From the NCBI RefSeq assembly GCF_020595095.1, contig NZ_JAJDOP010000002.1, positions 434,001 through 498,000 of the forward strand: a stretch of DNA of 64,000 nt, given 5' to 3'. The DNA is from Microvirga rosea (GTDB lineage Bacteria > Pseudomonadota > Alphaproteobacteria > Rhizobiales > Beijerinckiaceae). Position 1 is the stretch's first letter. Every line of letters begins with the position of its first letter. The notes under the pieces are model-generated. The model did not search any database, was not told the DNA's origin, and saw nothing but the letters and a program-made list of their open reading frames with translations. Of the stretch, positions 35,899-45,222 are shown piece by piece. Both the position numbers and the translations under genes were made by a program.

Positions 35899-36209
35899 TC
35901 ATGGCTGCACCTTGAGGCCCCGTCCTCCGCCCCCTCTGTGTTGCTCTGGGAGGGCGGTAATGCCTTCCAGGACGGTCGAGCATGTCCCGTCTTAAGCGAT
36001 CCGCTCGACCGTGCCGCCCCGAATTTGATACATAGACCGCGCCATCAAGATGGACGGCTATCCCAGTCGGAGCGCTGAATCCTTCCCAGAGCTTTTCAGG
36101 TGCGGTCGGATTTGCGTATGCGGCTGTCGGAGCCATAATCGGGGAACCGGGAACCGCCGTGAGCGCGAGAGCGCCGGCGGCAGGTCAAGGAGGGCGGAAG
36201 GTTCGTCAT
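35899..36209 (-). pseudogene. Frameshifted remnant of an SMP-30/NHL-repeat type protein
   Basis: Pieces of one exported protein can be read in shifting minus-strand frames. They are a start MTNLPPSLT at 36209, a signal-peptide-like LPAAGALALTAVPGS, then TAPEKLWEGFSAPTGIAVHLDGAVYVSN (positions about 36130-36035), and after another shift GTVERIA and GTCSTVLEGITALP. The phrase 'GFSAPTGIAVxxDGAVYVSN' is typical of SMP-30/gluconolactonase-like beta-propellers. At least two frameshifts are present and only the first fifth or so of a normal gene remains. The start overlaps the stop of the upstream gene (ATGA), so it was once coupled to it. Confidence 0.6.
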
Positions 36210-36625
36210 GCCGTTTCCCCCTTCTGGACGGGAAACCGGGCGGCGAAGACTTCCTTGGCCGCAAACAGCCCGTTGAGCGCCGCGGGAAAGCCGGCATAAA
36301 CCGCCATCTGTATCATGGTTTCGGTGATTTCCTCCTTGGTCAGCCCGACATTCAGCCCCGCCGCGATATGGACTTTCAGTTGCGGGGTCGCGGTTCCCAT
36401 CGCCGTCAGCGCCGCGATGGTCGCGATCTCGCGGGCGCGCAGATCGAGGCCGGGGCGGCTGTAAATGTCGCCAAACGAGAACTCGAACACGTAGTTTGCG
36501 AAGTCGGGGGCAATGTCAGCCAGAGCGGCAATGACATTGTGGCCGGCTTCGCCATCGATTTCAGCGAGCGCGCGCTTGCCGCGTTCCAGCCGGCTTTCGC
36601 CGGCGTTCGGGGATTGGTGCGTCAT
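36206..36625 (-). CDS. Carboxymuconolactone decarboxylase family protein
   Basis: A 139-residue protein of the CMD/AhpD-like fold. LDLRAREIATIAALTAMGTATPQLKVHIAAGLNVGLTKEEITE is the typical core, with the EITETMIQMAVYAGFPAALNG helix after it. The Cys-x-x-Cys of AhpD peroxidase-like members is absent, so it is closer to the decarboxylase/YurZ-like branch. The gene overlaps the upstream MerR gene and was followed by a now-broken SMP-30-like gene. MerR-controlled CMD proteins are often aldehyde- or peroxide-related; the substrate is unknown. Confidence 0.87.
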   Translation of the reverse strand: MTHQSPNAGESRLERGKRALAEIDGEAGHNVIAALADIAPDFANYVFEFSFGDIYSRPGLDLRAREIATIAALTAMGTATPQLKVHIAAGLNVGLTKEEITETMIQMAVYAGFPAALNGLFAAKEVFAARFPVQKGETA

Positions 36626-36989
36626 AGTCCTTCATCCTCTGTTCCTTGCCGGCATATCCGGCAATCTTGGTGTCGAGGACGAGAAGGCAGGCTTGCAGTT
36701 TGGCCACATGCGCACGGACACGCTCACGGTGCTGTTCGAGCAACGCGCCGCGCTCCGCTTCCGTGTCGACGCCGCGCTCCCGCAAGGCCGCGTAACGCAG
36801 CATTTCCCGAATAGGCATCCCGGTCGTTTTGAGACGATCGAGGAATTCTATCCAGATCAGGATCGATGCGTCGTAGTCACGCTGGCCCGATTGGTCTCTG
36901 TCGGCATGGGGCAACAGCCCGATCCGCTCGTAGTAACGGATCGTGTGGGCAGACAGTCCCGAGCGCTTCGCCAACTCGCCAATCTTCAT
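36561..36989 (-). CDS. MerR family transcriptional regulator
   Basis: A 142-residue regulator with the MerR winged helix (KIGELAKRSGLSAHTIRYYERIGLLPHADR) followed by a dimerisation coiled coil (ERGALLEQHRERVRAHVAKLQACLLVLDTKI). The ATG at 36989 is preferred to a TTG one codon earlier. There is no cysteine pattern for metals; only one or two cysteines occur. It overlaps the CMD gene by about 65 bases in another frame, so the two are one transcript. A MerR-type promoter with operator lies directly upstream and should be autoregulated. Confidence 0.9.
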   Translation of the reverse strand: MKIGELAKRSGLSAHTIRYYERIGLLPHADRDQSGQRDYDASILIWIEFLDRLKTTGMPIREMLRYAALRERGVDTEAERGALLEQHRERVRAHVAKLQACLLVLDTKIAGYAGKEQRMKDYDAPIPERRRKPAGTRQARAR

Positions 36990-37018
36990 CAACGCCTTCT
37001 TTCGTCACGACGCACAGG

Positions 37019-37049
37019 AAGCTACGGGTTAGAGTACGCTCTAAGTCAA
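37019..37049 (-). promoter_or_regulatory. MerR-type promoter with 19-base spacer
   Basis: On the minus strand TTGACT (37049-37044) and TAGCTT (37024-37019) are 19 bases apart, and the dyad TTAGAGCGTACTCTAA (37044-37029) lies between them. The overlong spacer is the mark of promoters that MerR proteins activate by DNA untwisting. Confidence 0.75.
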
Positions 37050-37237
37050 GAGGCCTCCGTCACTTTGTCGTAACGCGGTAATGCTAAGCTTCGCGACGGC
37101 ATCGGCATCGTTGATTTCTAAGCGAAAACTTGTCGCGAATGTCAGGTAGAGACATTGCCCCTGACGTGTCACCCGCCATTCGCAGATATGATAAATCCGC
37201 TCTGTTTCCCCTGAACGTCAGATTTTAATCTGTGCGG

Positions 37238-38035
37238 TCATTTCGACCGATCTACCTTGCGTCCGCGCATGTAGGCCTGGGGGCTGCATCCGATCTCTGT
37301 TCGGAATGCGTATACAAAGGCCGATGTCGAGCCGTAGCCGAGCTCCATGGCCGTGCGAGTCACGTCGAGGCCGCCTCCCATGAGTTCGATCGCCTTGAAT
37401 AGCCGCAGGCGGCGGCGCCAGGAGCGCAGGCTCATGCCCACTTCCGCCTCGAAGCGGCGTCCCAGAGTCCGTTCCGACAATCCGAGTTCTCGGCTCCACG
37501 CCTCCGGTCCGCGAGGGTCGGCCGGGTCGGCATAGAGCGTCTCGCACAACGTCGTCAGGACGGATCCGCCTCGCGGCCACGGGAGTGCGCCCGGGAGGGG
37601 CCGTGCCCGCCGGAGCTGGTCTAGGATCAATTCCGTGACACGGCTGGCATAGCCGTCGCGATCCTGCTCTGCCTCGATTGCGGTCACCTCGACGATAAGC
37701 GCCTTGAGCAGCGGCGTTACGCTGAACACGGTTGGGCTCGCGGACAGGCTTCGACCGGCCTCGTCAGCAATCCAGAGACTGCGAAATTCCGCTCCGAGCA
37801 GGGATCCAACCCGGTGCAGCAGGCCGGACGGCAGCCAGACGGCTTGCTCGGGCGAGATCACGAAGGAGTGCCCCTCCACCGTGACCGTGAGAACGCCGGA
37901 GATCGCGTAGACCATCTGGTTCCAGTGGTGGGCATGTTCCGGAAAGAAGTGGCGCGCCGGGATCGACTGCGCCCGCACCGTGATCGGCTGGGGCGGCAGC
38001 GTCCCTGGTGGCGCTTCAATCGTCCCCCATGTCAT
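37238..38035 (-). CDS. AraC family transcriptional regulator
   Basis: A 265-residue regulator. The N-terminal cupin (ARHFFPEHAHHWNQMVYAISGVLTVTVEGHSFVISPEQAVWLPSG) binds a small ligand. The C-terminal double helix-turn-helix (WSRELGLSERTLGRRFEAEVGMS, then MELGYGSTSAFVYAFRTEIGCSPQAY) binds DNA. The ATG at 38035 is chosen because homology starts there. It is divergent from a TPR-MFS operon with 130 bases between, so it probably controls that operon. Confidence 0.9.
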   Translation of the reverse strand: MTWGTIEAPPGTLPPQPITVRAQSIPARHFFPEHAHHWNQMVYAISGVLTVTVEGHSFVISPEQAVWLPSGLLHRVGSLLGAEFRSLWIADEAGRSLSASPTVFSVTPLLKALIVEVTAIEAEQDRDGYASRVTELILDQLRRARPLPGALPWPRGGSVLTTLCETLYADPADPRGPEAWSRELGLSERTLGRRFEAEVGMSLRSWRRRLRLFKAIELMGGGLDVTRTAMELGYGSTSAFVYAFRTEIGCSPQAYMRGRKVDRSK

Positions 38036-38165
38036 GGCCGATCTCCAGTTTGGCGGATATTCTACATGACTTGGCGGGCTGTCAAAATACGGACAGACGA
38101 AGATCGCATATAGATTAGCCGAAACCTGCGCCGATGCGCCCCTGATCCAGAACGAGGAGCCTGCC

Positions 38166-39485
38166 ATGATCCGCCTCGACAGCCGTGGCCTGCCACTCTC
38201 GACCACGTCCGACCGCGCGGCCAGTCGCTACCGGGAGGGCATCGATCTGCTCCTTTCCGCTTGGCCCGGCGCCTCAGAGGTGCTGGACGAGGCCATCGCG
38301 GCCGACCCGGACTTCGCCCTCGCCCATGCCGCCCGAGCTCGCCTGTATGCCATCCGAACCGAGATGGCCAAGGCCAAGGCGTGGATCGCGACGGCTGAAG
38401 AGGTCGTTGCCCGGCGCGGGAGTGAGCGCGAGCGCAGTCATGTGGAGATCCTGTCGCTTGTCATCAACGGCCAGTCGGCCAAAGCGCTGGAACGAGCGCT
38501 CGCGCATGCCGATACCTGGCCGCGCGATGTCCTGATCCTCTCGCTGCCGCTCGGCGCCTTTGGGCTCTTCGCCTTTTCCGGGATGGCGGGCCACGACCAG
38601 GCGCGGGTGGATCTGTGCGAGCGCCACGCCCGGCACTTCGATGCCGACGATTGGTGGTTTCTCACCTACCGAGGCTGGTCTCATGCGGAGAATGGCAACG
38701 TCGCGCACGGGCGCGCGCTCACACAACGCGGCTACGACCTGCGCAGACTTAACGCCAACGCGGCGCACGCACTCTCCCATGCCATGTACGAGGGTGGTGC
38801 GCACGAAGAGGCGGAACAGCTGATCGCGGATTGGCTGCCGGGTTACGACCGCAGCGGGACCCTCCATGGCCACATCGCCTGGCACTCGGCGCTCGGCGCA
38901 CTGGAGCGGGGCGATCCGGAGCAGGCGCTTGCCATCTACGCGGATTACATCCAGCCGTCGGTGACGGCCGGAATGCCCGTCAACGTGGTCAGCGACACCG
39001 CTTCCTTCCTGTGGCGGCTGACGGCTTATGGCCATACGGTACCAGCGGGCCTGTGGGAGGCGGCAGCCGCCTATTCGAGAGATCACTTCCAGAATGCCGG
39101 TTTTGCGTTCGCCGACGTCCACATGGCCCTCATCGCCGCGGCGACCGGTGACAAGGCTGCGGTCGAACAGCGCGTGAAGGCCCAGATGGACATGATCGCG
39201 GCGGGTGGCTTGGCAGCGGGGCCGGTGGTGCCTGCGATCTGTCGCGCCGCCCTGGCGTTCGCGGAGGAAGACTACGCAGCCTGCGTCCGCATCCTGGAGC
39301 CGGTCGCGGCCGAGGTCGTGCGCATCGGCGGCAGCGGCGCCCAGCGTGAGATGATGGAGGACATGCTCCTCCTCGCCCTGATGCGAAGTGGCCAGGCCGT
39401 GAAGGCCCGCGCGCTCCTCGACCGTCGTCTGCACCGCCGCCCGTCCCCGCGTGACACACGCTGGCACGGCCTGCTCGCAGCCTGA
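38166..39485 (+). CDS. Tetratricopeptide repeat protein, TTC38-like
   Basis: A 439-residue soluble protein made of alpha-helical repeats. SAWPGASEVLDEAIAADPDFALAHAARARLY (about 30-60) is a TPR unit, and SHAMYEGGAHEEAEQLIADWLPGYDRSGTLHGHIAWHSAL (about 205-245) is characteristic of the TTC38 group of TPR proteins. There is no signal peptide. The function of bacterial members is unknown. It is the first gene of a two-gene unit with an MFS transporter (gap 8 bases) and is divergent from an AraC regulator, which suggests a small-molecule response. Confidence 0.83.
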   Translation: MIRLDSRGLPLSTTSDRAASRYREGIDLLLSAWPGASEVLDEAIAADPDFALAHAARARLYAIRTEMAKAKAWIATAEEVVARRGSERERSHVEILSLVINGQSAKALERALAHADTWPRDVLILSLPLGAFGLFAFSGMAGHDQARVDLCERHARHFDADDWWFLTYRGWSHAENGNVAHGRALTQRGYDLRRLNANAAHALSHAMYEGGAHEEAEQLIADWLPGYDRSGTLHGHIAWHSALGALERGDPEQALAIYADYIQPSVTAGMPVNVVSDTASFLWRLTAYGHTVPAGLWEAAAAYSRDHFQNAGFAFADVHMALIAAATGDKAAVEQRVKAQMDMIAAGGLAAGPVVPAICRAALAFAEEDYAACVRILEPVAAEVVRIGGSGAQREMMEDMLLLALMRSGQAVKARALLDRRLHRRPSPRDTRWHGLLAA

Positions 39486-39493
39486 GGATCATC

Positions 39494-40723
39494 ATGTCAC
39501 AGATGAATGCCGATCCCGCGAGCGGGGTTGTGCCCGCGGTCCGCTCCGGGGATGCCGATGTCTGGAAGCTCGCGGTTGCGCAAGCGCTCGGTGGGGCCAA
39601 CTCCGCTGTCGTCTACGCCACCGGTGCCATCGTCGGCAACATGCTTGCTCCCAGCAAGGCGCTTGCGACGCTGCCAATCTCGATATTCGTGGTCGGCATG
39701 GCCGTCTGTACGCTGCCGGCCGGGGCGATTGCCCGGCGTCATGGCCGCCGCGCTGCATTCCTGACGGGAACGGGATCCGGCGTGCTTGTCGGGTTGTTGG
39801 CTTCCCTTGCGGTCGTGCGGGGCTCGTTCTGGCTGTTCTGTGCGGCGATGTTCCTTGGAGGAGCGTATGCAGCTGTGGTGCTCTCGTTCCGGTTCGCCGC
39901 CGCCGACTGTGTCCCGGCAGCGCGTCGTCCGCGCGCTTTGTCCACGGTCATGGCGGGCGGGGTATTCGCGGGCGTGATCGGTCCCCAGCTTGTCACCTAC
40001 ACCATGGACCTGTGGCAGCCCCACCTGTTTGCTGCGACTTATCTGGCGCAGGCTATGGTCGCCTTCCTGTCTGCCCTGATCCTGCTCGGCGTTCATGTTC
40101 CGATGCCGACGGCGGCGGAGGTGGCGGGCGGCCGTCCGCTCGGGGCCATCGCGCGCCAGCCCCGCTTCATCACCGCCGTGATCTGCGGCGTCGTTTCCTA
40201 CACGCTGATGAACTTCATCATGACGGCCGCTCCCTTGGCGATGCGCCTGTGCGGTCTGTCGCAGGAATCGTCCAACCTCGGCCTGCAATGGCACATCGTC
40301 GCGATGTACGCCCCAGGCTTCTTCACAGGGTGGCTGATCACACGCTTTGGCGCACCGCGCGTCGTGGCCGCCGGCTTGGCCCTGACCGCCGCCTCCGCCG
40401 CCATCGGGCTGACGGGAATCGATGTCGCGCATTTCTGGCTGACCCTGATTCTGCTCGGCGTCGGCTGGAATTTCGGCTTCGTCGGCGCCTCGGCCCTCGT
40501 GCTGGAGTGCTATCGTCCCGAAGAGCGGACTCGGGTGCAGTCGCTCAACGACTTCCTGGTGTTCGGGACGATGGCCGTGGGCTCGTTCTCGTCTGGCAGC
40601 CTGCTCACCACCTACGGCTGGAACACGGTCCTGTGGATCTCGTTCCTCCCGCTCCTGATCGCCGGCGCTGCGCTCTCCTGGAAGGCAAAGACGCATGCAC
40701 CGCCCGCTAAACAGGGGCCGTGA
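39494..40723 (+). CDS. Major facilitator superfamily transporter
   Basis: A 409-residue transporter with 12 hydrophobic helices. The motif A region RRHGRRAAFLTGTGSG lies between helices 2 and 3, and a similar loop follows helix 8. The ATG at 39494 has GAGGA upstream and lies 8 bases after the TPR gene stop. The substrate is unknown; the branch (YnfM/drug-efflux-like) often exports small toxic compounds. Confidence 0.88.
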   Translation: MSQMNADPASGVVPAVRSGDADVWKLAVAQALGGANSAVVYATGAIVGNMLAPSKALATLPISIFVVGMAVCTLPAGAIARRHGRRAAFLTGTGSGVLVGLLASLAVVRGSFWLFCAAMFLGGAYAAVVLSFRFAAADCVPAARRPRALSTVMAGGVFAGVIGPQLVTYTMDLWQPHLFAATYLAQAMVAFLSALILLGVHVPMPTAAEVAGGRPLGAIARQPRFITAVICGVVSYTLMNFIMTAAPLAMRLCGLSQESSNLGLQWHIVAMYAPGFFTGWLITRFGAPRVVAAGLALTAASAAIGLTGIDVAHFWLTLILLGVGWNFGFVGASALVLECYRPEERTRVQSLNDFLVFGTMAVGSFSSGSLLTTYGWNTVLWISFLPLLIAGAALSWKAKTHAPPAKQGP

Positions 40724-40837
40724 GGAGCGCGGATCCGGATCAAGGACGCACGGCTGCCGCACCCGGACATTCTCCGGATGCCCGCCTCTTCCATTCATCA
40801 GTGCAGTAATCTTCGATACGCACCGGCGCGGGCCCTT

Positions 40838-41287
40838 CTACTCGCCGATCCGCTGGCCTCCTCGACGTCCGACACCGGATCTCGGACGGGTGACGCGTCT
40901 GCGTGTTGCGCCCTTCAGGAGCTTGCGGAAAGTTGGGCATTCGAGATGCGACGGAGCTGGACATTCGGCCACGTGCCGAAGGGCATCCCGCAGCACCCGC
41001 AGGTCGAGCATCTGCCGCTGCAAATCATCTGCCTTGGCGTGCAACTGATCCCGGGGAATGTCGGGCCGACCGTCCTTGCCGAGCATACCCGCGATCTCGG
41101 TGAGGGAGAAGCCGGCCGTCTTCCCGAGTTCGATCAGGGACAGCTTCAGGAGAACGTCGGCATCGAATTGCCGCCGCAGGCCATGCCGGCTGATCGAGCG
41201 GATCAAGCCGATTTCCTCATAGTAGCGCAGTGTCGAGGGCGGCACTCCCGACAGTTCAGCGACCTCTCCGATATCCATCATTCTCAT
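40838..41287 (-). CDS. MerR family transcriptional regulator
   Basis: A 149-residue MerR protein starting MRMMDIGEVAELSG. The helix-turn-helix and wing (DIGEVAELSGVPPSTLRYYEEIGLIRSISR) are clear, followed by a dimerisation helix. The C-terminal ECPAPSHLECPTF has two cysteines but not the SoxR iron-sulphur pattern, so the ligand is unknown. The gene is divergent from an MFS transporter gene, and the shared promoter region holds a MerR-type operator. It should activate the transporter in response to the compound exported. Confidence 0.9.
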   Translation of the reverse strand: MRMMDIGEVAELSGVPPSTLRYYEEIGLIRSISRHGLRRQFDADVLLKLSLIELGKTAGFSLTEIAGMLGKDGRPDIPRDQLHAKADDLQRQMLDLRVLRDALRHVAECPAPSHLECPTFRKLLKGATRRRVTRPRSGVGRRGGQRIGE

Positions 41288-41289
41288 GC

Positions 41290-41320
41290 TTGACCTCAAG
41301 TCGACTTGAAGTCGTACCGT
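41290..41320 (+). promoter_or_regulatory. MerR-type promoter/operator of the MFS gene
   Basis: TTGACC (41290-41295) and TACCGT (41315-41320) are 19 bases apart. The perfect palindrome TCAAGTCGACTTGA at 41296-41309 fills the spacer. It resembles the SoxR-type box (CCTCAAGT..ACTTGAGG). The MFS start is 35 bases downstream. Confidence 0.78.
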
Positions 41321-41354
41321 GTCTCGAATCGTCACTTCGGGCAAGAGGCACGTC

Positions 41355-42578
41355 ATGACCGTCACTACGATCCGAAGACAGCCGCAGGTCTGGCAAGACC
41401 CGCGAGCGATCGCGCTGCTGATGGCAGCGTCCCTCACGACCATGGCCAATGCCACGATCAGTCCGGCACTCCCCGGGCTCGAGCGCCAGTTCGGCGAAGA
41501 CCCCAATGCCGGGATGCTGGTGCGCCTGCTGGTGCCCGCACCCTCACTCAGCGTCGCGCTCTTCGCGCCATTCGCCGGCCTCGTCGCCGATCGGTACGGT
41601 CGGCGTCGGATGCTCCTCGCCGGGGCCATTCTCTTCGTGATCGCCGGATGCGCGGGGTTGTTCCTTCCCGACCTCCCAACCATCTTCGCCAGCCGCCTGG
41701 TATTGGGACTAGCCGTCGCCCTCATCATGACGGCGCAGACCGCGCTCATCGGCGACTACTTCACCGGAGGCGACCGGAGCGCGTTGTCAGGACTTCAAAT
41801 ATCAGCCCGGAATTTCGGGGGACTTGTGTTCATCTCGCTCGCCGGATGGTTCGCGGCGATCTCGCCGCGTCTGCCCTTCGCAATCTATGGAATTGCCGCG
41901 CTCTTCCTGCCGTTGATGTGGAAGGTCATTGTCGATCCGCAACGGACCTCCCCTGCTCCCCAGTCCAGGCCGGCGGACAGTTCCTCCGATCCTTCGTCAT
42001 GGGGCTTCATCTTCGCGCTGCTCGTGCTTCTTCAAGCCGCCACCAACACGATCTTTTTCGTCATGCCGACGCAGTTGTCGTTCTTCTTCAAAGCGGCAGG
42101 CTACAACAGCCCGGTGATGACGGGCTCGGCACTCGGCATTCTGATGCTCTCTGGGGGCGGCCTCGCGCTGCTGTACGGCCGGATCCAGCGGGCCATCGGC
42201 TATGTGGGGATCTTCGCTCTGGGCTATGGTGCGATGGCGCTTGGATTCGTCTTGCTGGCCCTTGCCGCAACACCGCCGGCATGGTTCGCAGGGGCCGCGG
42301 CCATCGGTGCAGGCTATGCCTTGGTCTCGCCGAGCTTCGTGACCCTTGCACTAGGGCTTGCTCCGCCCCGGCGAAGGGGAGTGGCGGGCGGCGTCCTTAC
42401 GGCCTCCGTGTTCATCGGCCAGTTCTGTTCGCCCCTCCTGAGCACACCGTTGATCGCGGCGTACGGTTACGAGAGACTGTTCCAGGTCACCTCATCGCTT
42501 GCCGCCGCGATGGCCATTGCGGCGGCCTTGAAGGCCTGCGCGAGCGGAGCAAGAGCCTTCTCCCGGCCGGACCCCTAG
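41355..42578 (+). CDS. Major facilitator superfamily transporter (drug-efflux type)
   Basis: A 407-residue 12-helix transporter. The motif A loop is ADRYGRRRMLLAGA (about residues 70-85), and motif C-like glycine/proline residues follow in helix 5. The N-terminus TTMANATISPALPGLERQFG is typical of DHA1-type efflux pumps. The ATG at 41355 has AAGAGG upstream; a 12-residue longer reading is unlikely because it would start inside the promoter. It is controlled by the divergent MerR gene. Confidence 0.88.
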   Translation: MTVTTIRRQPQVWQDPRAIALLMAASLTTMANATISPALPGLERQFGEDPNAGMLVRLLVPAPSLSVALFAPFAGLVADRYGRRRMLLAGAILFVIAGCAGLFLPDLPTIFASRLVLGLAVALIMTAQTALIGDYFTGGDRSALSGLQISARNFGGLVFISLAGWFAAISPRLPFAIYGIAALFLPLMWKVIVDPQRTSPAPQSRPADSSSDPSSWGFIFALLVLLQAATNTIFFVMPTQLSFFFKAAGYNSPVMTGSALGILMLSGGGLALLYGRIQRAIGYVGIFALGYGAMALGFVLLALAATPPAWFAGAAAIGAGYALVSPSFVTLALGLAPPRRRGVAGGVLTASVFIGQFCSPLLSTPLIAAYGYERLFQVTSSLAAAMAIAAALKACASGARAFSRPDP

Positions 42579-42784
42579 GGAATGACGCCTCTTGGCACAA
42601 AGCGGACTTACAGCTTCGTGCTCACAAGCAAAAGAGCCGCACGGCGTCACAGGCGTGACGGGGCTCCAAGGGCAGAGATGTGTCGGAAAGTGTCACAAAC
42701 CAGATGACCCACGATCAACCACGCTGCGTCCAGAGCCGTGAAGGCGCTGAACACCGCTCCCAGATAGGTCATCGCGCTCTGCGT

Positions 42785-43753
42785 CTAACGAACGACGCTT
42801 CGCCGTCCGTGCCCCAGAAGGAGCCGATGGGCAAGGCGAGCCGCGACGCGCGCCGTCTGGTCGTCCCGATCCAGAACCGGGTTCAATTCGGCGATGTCGG
42901 CGAGCGCGAGCTTGCCGGAGGATATGACGTCGCCGACCAGGTCCTCGATGATCTCAAGCGCCACGCCGCTCGCGGCCGGCGCCGACACCCCGGGCGCGAC
43001 TGACGCGGGCAGCACGTCGAGATCGATCGACAGGTAGACCTTGTCCGCCGCAGTCAGTTTCTGCGTCAGGTCCGCGCGCAAGGCTGTGCTTTCGCTTTGC
43101 CGCATCTCCTCGTCGAGACGATACTCGACTCCGAGCTGATCGGCCCGCTCGAACAGCGCCGTAGTGTTGGAAAGCTCGCTGATACCGAGACAAAGATAAT
43201 TGAACGCGGCGCCATGCGCTGAGCAGAACTCGGAGATCTGCCGGAATGGTGTGCCAGAGTTCGGAACCGGCGCGAGGCGCAGGTCGAAATGCGCATCGAG
43301 ATTGATCACGAGGATCTTTGTCGTGGCAAGCCGACCGCCCAGATGTTTCGCCAAGCCCAGGAAGCTGCCATAGGCGACCTCGTGCCCGCCGCCGAGAATA
43401 ACCGGGCGCATATCCCGGTCGAGCAGGGCCGCGACAGCCCCGGCGAGTCGCTCCTGTGCGGCCGAAAGGTCTCCATCCGTGCAGGCAACGTCGCCGGCGT
43501 CATGGATCTCGACAGGGTGATGCACCGGCAACCGTTCCAGGACACGGCGAATGGCGGCCGGCCCCTGGGCGGCGCCGACGCGGCCGAAATTGCGGCGCAC
43601 GCCTTCATCACTGGCAAAACCGATGAGAGCGGGCCCGCCCTGGGTCTCAGAGGGGAGCGGACGCATCAAATCCTTGACGCGGAAGACAGGCCCGACTTCG
43701 CCCTGGTCGCTCGGCAGACCCGCCGGCGACACGTCAGATTCCTTGAAATTCAT
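42785..43753 (-). CDS. hutG: Formimidoylglutamase (HutG)
   Basis: A 322-residue ureohydrolase-fold enzyme. The binuclear manganese ligands are in GGGHEVAYG, NLDAHFDLR and SIDLDVLPASVAPGVSAP. The N-terminal ALIGFASDEGVRRNFGRVGAAQGP and NYLCLGISELSNTTALF are typical of HutG, which cleaves N-formimino-L-glutamate to glutamate and formamide, the last step of one histidine breakdown route. It is the final gene of an IclR - ABC transporter unit; no hutH, hutU or hutI is nearby. The start overlaps nothing and lies 6 bases after the ATPase gene. Confidence 0.9.
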   Translation of the reverse strand: MNFKESDVSPAGLPSDQGEVGPVFRVKDLMRPLPSETQGGPALIGFASDEGVRRNFGRVGAAQGPAAIRRVLERLPVHHPVEIHDAGDVACTDGDLSAAQERLAGAVAALLDRDMRPVILGGGHEVAYGSFLGLAKHLGGRLATTKILVINLDAHFDLRLAPVPNSGTPFRQISEFCSAHGAAFNYLCLGISELSNTTALFERADQLGVEYRLDEEMRQSESTALRADLTQKLTAADKVYLSIDLDVLPASVAPGVSAPAASGVALEIIEDLVGDVISSGKLALADIAELNPVLDRDDQTARVAARLAHRLLLGHGRRSVVR

Positions 43754-43759
43754 GAGATC

Positions 43760-44527
43760 TCAGTCCCGCGAGATGACGGCCTGCAGGAACGAACGCGTGC
43801 GAGGGTTCTGCGGGGCGCTGAACACCTGCTCGGGCGATCCGGCCTCGATGATCTGCCCGGCATCCATGACCATCACCACGTCGGCGACCTCGCGGGCGAA
43901 ACCCATCTCGTGTGTCACGACGATCATCGTCATGCCTTCCCGCGCGAGGGTCTTCATCACCTGCAAGACCTCGCCCACGAGTTCGGGATCCAGAGCCGAG
44001 GTCGGCTCGTCGAACAGCATGACGCGCGGCTGCATGGCGAGTGCGCGGGCGATCGCCACCCGTTGCTTCTGTCCACCCGAGAGCGTCGCCGGATAGGCAG
44101 CCGCCTTTTGGGCCAGACCGACCTTGGCGAGAAGCTCATGAGCCAGAACATCAGCCTGGCTCTTCGACATCTTGCGCAGCTGGCGGGGTCCGACCGTGAC
44201 ATTTTCCAGGACGGTCAGGTGCGGGAACAGATTGAAGGACTGGAACACCATGCCGACCTGCATGCGCAGGGCGTTGAGTTCCCGGTCGGAGATAAGCTGG
44301 CCGTTCTTGACCAGATCCGCTCCGCAGATCGTAATCGATCCTTCCTGGGGCACTTCCAGCGCATTGCAGCAGCGTAGGAGCGTGCTCTTTCCCGAGCCCG
44401 ATGGACCGATGATGACGACGACCTGCGATGGTTGGACGGACAGCGTTACGTCGTTCAGCACGCGGTGCGTGCCGAAGCTCTTTCCGATATCGCGGACCTC
44501 CACGATCGGCTTTGCGATAGCGCTCAT
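43760..44527 (-). CDS. Polar amino acid ABC transporter ATP-binding protein
   Basis: A 255-residue ATPase of the HisP/GlnQ type. Walker A is [14 protein letters not shown], the signature is [19 protein letters not shown], and Walker B is [13 protein letters not shown] with the switch histidine in [13 protein letters not shown]. It overlaps the permease gene by 4 bases and precedes hutG. It drives uptake of a polar amino acid or amino-acid derivative. Confidence 0.93.
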   Translation of the reverse strand: MSAIAKPIVEVRDIGKSFGTHRVLNDVTLSVQPSQVVVIIGPSGSGKSTLLRCCNALEVPQEGSITICGADLVKNGQLISDRELNALRMQVGMVFQSFNLFPHLTVLENVTVGPRQLRKMSKSQADVLAHELLAKVGLAQKAAAYPATLSGGQKQRVAIARALAMQPRVMLFDEPTSALDPELVGEVLQVMKTLAREGMTMIVVTHEMGFAREVADVVMVMDAGQIIEAGSPEQVFSAPQNPRTRSFLQAVISRD

Positions 44528-45192
44528 TGCACGACTCCCCCGGCGCGAAGGCGCGTTTCCATGTGGCGCAGCAGAAGGCCGGTCAGGCTGGTGAGGATCA
44601 GGTAGACGAAAGCGATGGCCAGATAGACCTCGAGGGAGCGGTACGAGACAGAAATGATCTTCTGCCCCTCATGCATGAGGTCGGCAATGGTCAAAAGCGA
44701 GACGAGCGCGGAGTTCTTGATGAGTGCGATGAACTCGTTGCCGAGCGGCGGGATCATGCGAACCACCGCCTGCGGCAGGATGATGATGCGCATCGCTTGC
44801 CGGTAGGACATGCCGAGTGAGCGCGCGGCCTCCATCTGGCCGCGGTCGACCGATTGAATGGCGCCCCGGACGATTTCCGACACATAGGCGCCCGAGTAGA
44901 TCCCGAGTCCCAACACGCCGCAAACGAACGCGGGCAGCAGGATGTTGAATTGCGGCAGACCGAAGAACAGCAGGAACAGCTGAACCAGAAGAGGCGTGCC
45001 CCGGATGAAGGTAACGTAACCCGTCGCAAGGCCATAAATCAGCCTCTTGCTCGGATCGAGCCGGGCGATACCGACGAGGAGGCCGAGCACGCAGCCGAGC
45101 AGGAGCGAAGCAGCCGTTATCTCAATGGTGACGACGGCGCCATGCACCAGCTGAGGCCAGCCCTGCCAAACGGGAGTGAAATCTAAAGTCAT
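44524..45192 (-). CDS. Polar amino acid ABC transporter permease
   Basis: A 222-residue permease of the HisM/GlnP type with about five helices. The EAA-like loop [36 protein letters not shown] is diagnostic. The ATG at 45192 is preferred over one three codons earlier. Only one permease gene is present, so it probably works as a homodimer. Confidence 0.92.
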   Translation of the reverse strand: MTLDFTPVWQGWPQLVHGAVVTIEITAASLLLGCVLGLLVGIARLDPSKRLIYGLATGYVTFIRGTPLLVQLFLLFFGLPQFNILLPAFVCGVLGLGIYSGAYVSEIVRGAIQSVDRGQMEAARSLGMSYRQAMRIIILPQAVVRMIPPLGNEFIALIKNSALVSLLTIADLMHEGQKIISVSYRSLEVYLAIAFVYLILTSLTGLLLRHMETRLRAGGVVQ

Positions 45193-45222
45193 CCGGGACA
45201 CGCTTGATAATGATGAGGGGGA

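Noticed and set aside
40838..41320. SoxR regulator
   Set aside because: The operator resembles the SoxR box, but the protein lacks the CxxCxC(x5)C iron-sulphur motif.
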